Below are positions 6,550 to 7,585 of a stretch of 7,585 nucleotides of DNA, one piece after another. Below the pieces are notes generated by a model. It ran no database searches and was not told the DNA's origin. It saw only the letters and a program-made list of their open reading frames with translations. Each line of letters begins with the position of its first letter. Positions within the stretch are counted from its first letter, which is position 1. A program made the translations under genes and the position numbers. Origin of the DNA: Symbiobacteriaceae bacterium (GTDB lineage Bacteria; Bacillota_E; Symbiobacteriia; Symbiobacteriales; Symbiobacteriaceae); NCBI GenBank assembly GCA_027356675.1, contig DAHVXO010000225.1:1-7585 (forward strand). Reading direction: 5' to 3'.

Positions 6550-6993
6550 CTATATTGATCGCTGCCGAACGCCGACGGTCAACAGAACCGTATCGATCGC
6601 AATCAGGGCCGCCGACGTCAGGCACCAACTGCACCAGGCGTAGATGACGTACGCTTCCAGATACGTCAGGTAGAGCGAGAACAGAAATCCACCTAGCGAG
6701 ATGCCGAATGCCCCGAGTAAGACCCATTCCGAAACCTTCTCCCCCATAGCCGCCCACGCCACTCCAGCGGCGGTCAGCAGCAGGTAGGCCAGAATCCCGT
6801 ACACCGAAACCGGGATGCCCAGGAAAAAGGAGTAGCTGCTGGCGTTCACGTCAGCGCACCCCGAACCGGTCAGACAGACCCGTGGCTTGTCCGACAATTT
6901 GAAGCTCAGTAGATAAATGGACACGGCCAGACCGGTCAGGCTTGCGATCACGACAGCCAGGGGAAGCCCCGGGATTCGACGGTTGGCGTTCAC
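6550..6993 (-). CDS. Vitamin K epoxide reductase (VKOR) family membrane oxidoreductase
   Basis: Bacterial VKOR homologues reoxidise an extracytoplasmic DsbA-like thioredoxin and pass the electrons to membrane quinones, so supporting disulfide formation outside the membrane. This 147-residue protein has about four membrane segments (roughly 11-32, 56-78, 89-111 and 117-140). The loop cysteine pair Cys40 and Cys46 (VCLTGSGCADVN) leads into the family segment SSYSFFLGIPVSVYG. The quinone-proximal CxxC is WCSWC (Cys121, Cys124). There is no fused thioredoxin domain, and no DsbA-like partner is in view. The GTG at 6993 has GAGGTG 7 bases upstream. The downstream small ORF may share its transcript. 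All four catalytic cysteines are present, so activity is expected. Confidence 0.93.
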   Translation of the reverse strand: MNANRRIPGLPLAVVIASLTGLAVSIYLLSFKLSDKPRVCLTGSGCADVNASSYSFFLGIPVSVYGILAYLLLTAAGVAWAAMGEKVSEWVLLGAFGISLGGFLFSLYLTYLEAYVIYAWCSWCLTSAALIAIDTVLLTVGVRQRSI

Positions 6994-7128
6994 TCAGGGT
7001 CACCTCTTGGTTTGACAGTTCTACACTGCCACCCGCTGAATCCTTCGGAAGACCGCCCCAACACGCCACGGCGATTGCCAGACCAACTTGGCCGTAACCT
7101 CCCTACCCGCCCCGCATAGGCTGGAGAC

Positions 7129-7135
7129 GGAGGTG
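7129..7135 (+). promoter_or_regulatory. Ribosome binding site of the octad-repeat gene
   Basis: GGAGGTG ends 9 bases before the ATG at 7145, close to the Bacillus-type ideal. This is a main reason to regard the repetitive ORF as translated rather than as low-complexity noise. Confidence 0.8.
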
Positions 7136-7144
7136 TTTTAACAC

Positions 7145-7420
7145 ATGAACTTTGGAACCTTTGGAAATCCTATCAACCCGGCTCTGATGAACCCAGCCCT
7201 GTCCAAGGGAATCTTTCCCCAGGGTGCGTTCGGCGCCAGCCCGTTCGCTAAGGGCGGCATCAACCCCCTGGCTAAGGCCCGCATCAACCCCCTGGCTAAG
7301 GCCGGCATCAACCCGGCCCTGGGCGCAGCCTGCAACCCCCTGGCCAAGGCTGCCCTCAACCCGCTTACCAAGGCCGGCATCAACCCGGGCCTGGGCGCCA
7401 CCGGCTTATTCGGGATCTAG
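7145..7420 (+). CDS. Acid-free octapeptide-repeat protein, 91 residues
   Basis: I do not recognise this protein. Residues 7-86 divide into ten octads with proline always at the third position (Pro 9, 17, 25, 33, 41, 49, 57, 65, 73, 81). The last six are the most regular: INPLAKAR, INPLAKAG, INPALGAA, CNPLAKAA, LNPLTKAG, INPGLGAT. They also form two 24-residue super-units with the pattern A-A-B. There is no Asp or Glu in the whole protein, against six Lys and one Arg, so it is strongly basic. It has a single Cys (Cys63), and Phe is confined mainly to the two ends. There is no signal peptide. GGAGGTG precedes the ATG, and the gene has its own hairpin downstream. A structural, surface, spore-related or nucleic-acid-associated role is conceivable; none can be assigned from sequence. 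The antisense frame is also open, as expected for such a repeat. Confidence 0.78.
   Translation: MNFGTFGNPINPALMNPALSKGIFPQGAFGASPFAKGGINPLAKARINPLAKAGINPALGAACNPLAKAALNPLTKAGINPGLGATGLFGI
7259..7402 (+). repeat. Six 24-base coding repeats in two 72-base super-repeats
   Basis: Units begin at 7259, 7283, 7307, 7331, 7355 and 7379. The first two differ at only one base (GCCCGC versus GCCGGC at the end), so they look recently duplicated. The others have diverged, largely at third codon positions, which suggests selection on the amino acids. Units 1-3 and 4-6 follow the same order of types (two NPLAKA-like, then one NPxLGA-like). Confidence 0.85.
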
Positions 7421-7434
7421 CGCACAGTCCCCTT

Positions 7435-7464
7435 CCCGGGCGGCGGCTTACATGGCCGCCCGGG
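7435..7464 (+). terminator. GC-rich hairpin after the octad-repeat gene
   Basis: CCCGGGCGGC (7435-7444) pairs with GCCGCCCGGG (7455-7464) around a 10-base loop, starting 14 bases after the TAG. No U-run follows, so on its own it is an incomplete intrinsic terminator. It may protect the 3' end or act together with the next hairpin. Confidence 0.5.
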
Positions 7465-7490
7465 TACATCGTGGCTGCGCCAGCGTTGGC

Positions 7491-7517
7491 GGAGGAGCGG
7501 GCAAGCGCTCCTCCTTT
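7491..7517 (+). terminator. Probable intrinsic terminator
   Basis: GGAGGAGCG (7491-7499) pairs with CGCTCCTCC (7506-7514) around a 6-base loop and is followed by TTTGTCAT. The short U-run makes it the likelier transcription stop for the octad-repeat gene. From here to the window end only a small GCCTTA/TAAGGC stem (7551-7565) is visible, and no gene. Confidence 0.6.
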
Positions 7518-7585
7518 GTCATAAAATCGCCCGGCCACCTACACCCCGTCGCCTTACCGTAAGGCCGAGAACGTACCCAGGGACC

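Noticed and set aside
6851..7069. Minus-strand 72-residue ORF overlapping the start of the VKOR gene
   Set aside because: It is out of frame with VKOR, has no domain and has a weak start context.
7138..7401. Minus-strand 87-residue ORF opposite the octad-repeat gene
   Set aside because: It is a mirror of the repeat read antisense (recurring ARGLMPAL) and has no supported start; the plus-strand frame has the ribosome binding site and proline periodicity.
7259..7402. Reading the 24-base repeats as a CRISPR array
   Set aside because: The units are contiguous with no unique spacers, remain in frame, and encode a periodic peptide.

Overview
The window (about 7.6 kb, high GC, GTG and TTG starts, strong GGAGG-type ribosome binding sites) looks like chromosomal DNA of a GC-rich Firmicute. 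The fructose PTS operon has the Gram-positive order (DeoR-type regulator, 1-phosphofructokinase, PTS components), and one lipoprotein carries a Gmad2 domain, a fold named from spore-germination proteins. A Symbiobacterium-like organism would fit, but that is an inference from style and was not checked by any search.

Positions 1-3720 (minus strand) hold a fructose utilisation operon transcribed right to left: fruR, fruK, a free-standing PTS EIIA and a PTS EIIBC that runs off the left edge. fruK and EIIA overlap by 4 bases (ATGA), and fruR and fruK are 25 bases apart, so these genes are probably cotranscribed and partly coupled. The encoded proteins should import fructose as fructose-1-phosphate (EIIA to EIIB to sugar through EIIC) and convert it to fructose-1,6-bisphosphate (FruK), with FruR as the regulator. 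A good sigma-A-like promoter lies upstream of fruR and is flanked by two 9-base inverted half-sites that are natural operator candidates.

Positions 3783-5033 (minus strand) hold a separate lipoprotein gene with a Pro/Thr/Ala-rich linker, a PrcB-C-like domain and a C-terminal Gmad2 domain, followed by a strong terminator hairpin. Positions 5034-5626 contain no convincing gene, but do contain an array of degenerate 11-base repeats.

Positions 5627-6189 (plus strand) encode an unrecognised 189-residue protein with a lysine-rich tail. It converges, across a shared hairpin terminator, on a minus-strand pair: a small hydrophilic ORF and a single-domain VKOR-family membrane oxidoreductase. Finally, positions 7145-7420 (plus strand) encode a striking 91-residue protein with no acidic residues. 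It has proline at every eighth residue through ten octads, and two hairpins follow it. The octad protein and the 11-base array are the least explained parts of the window.
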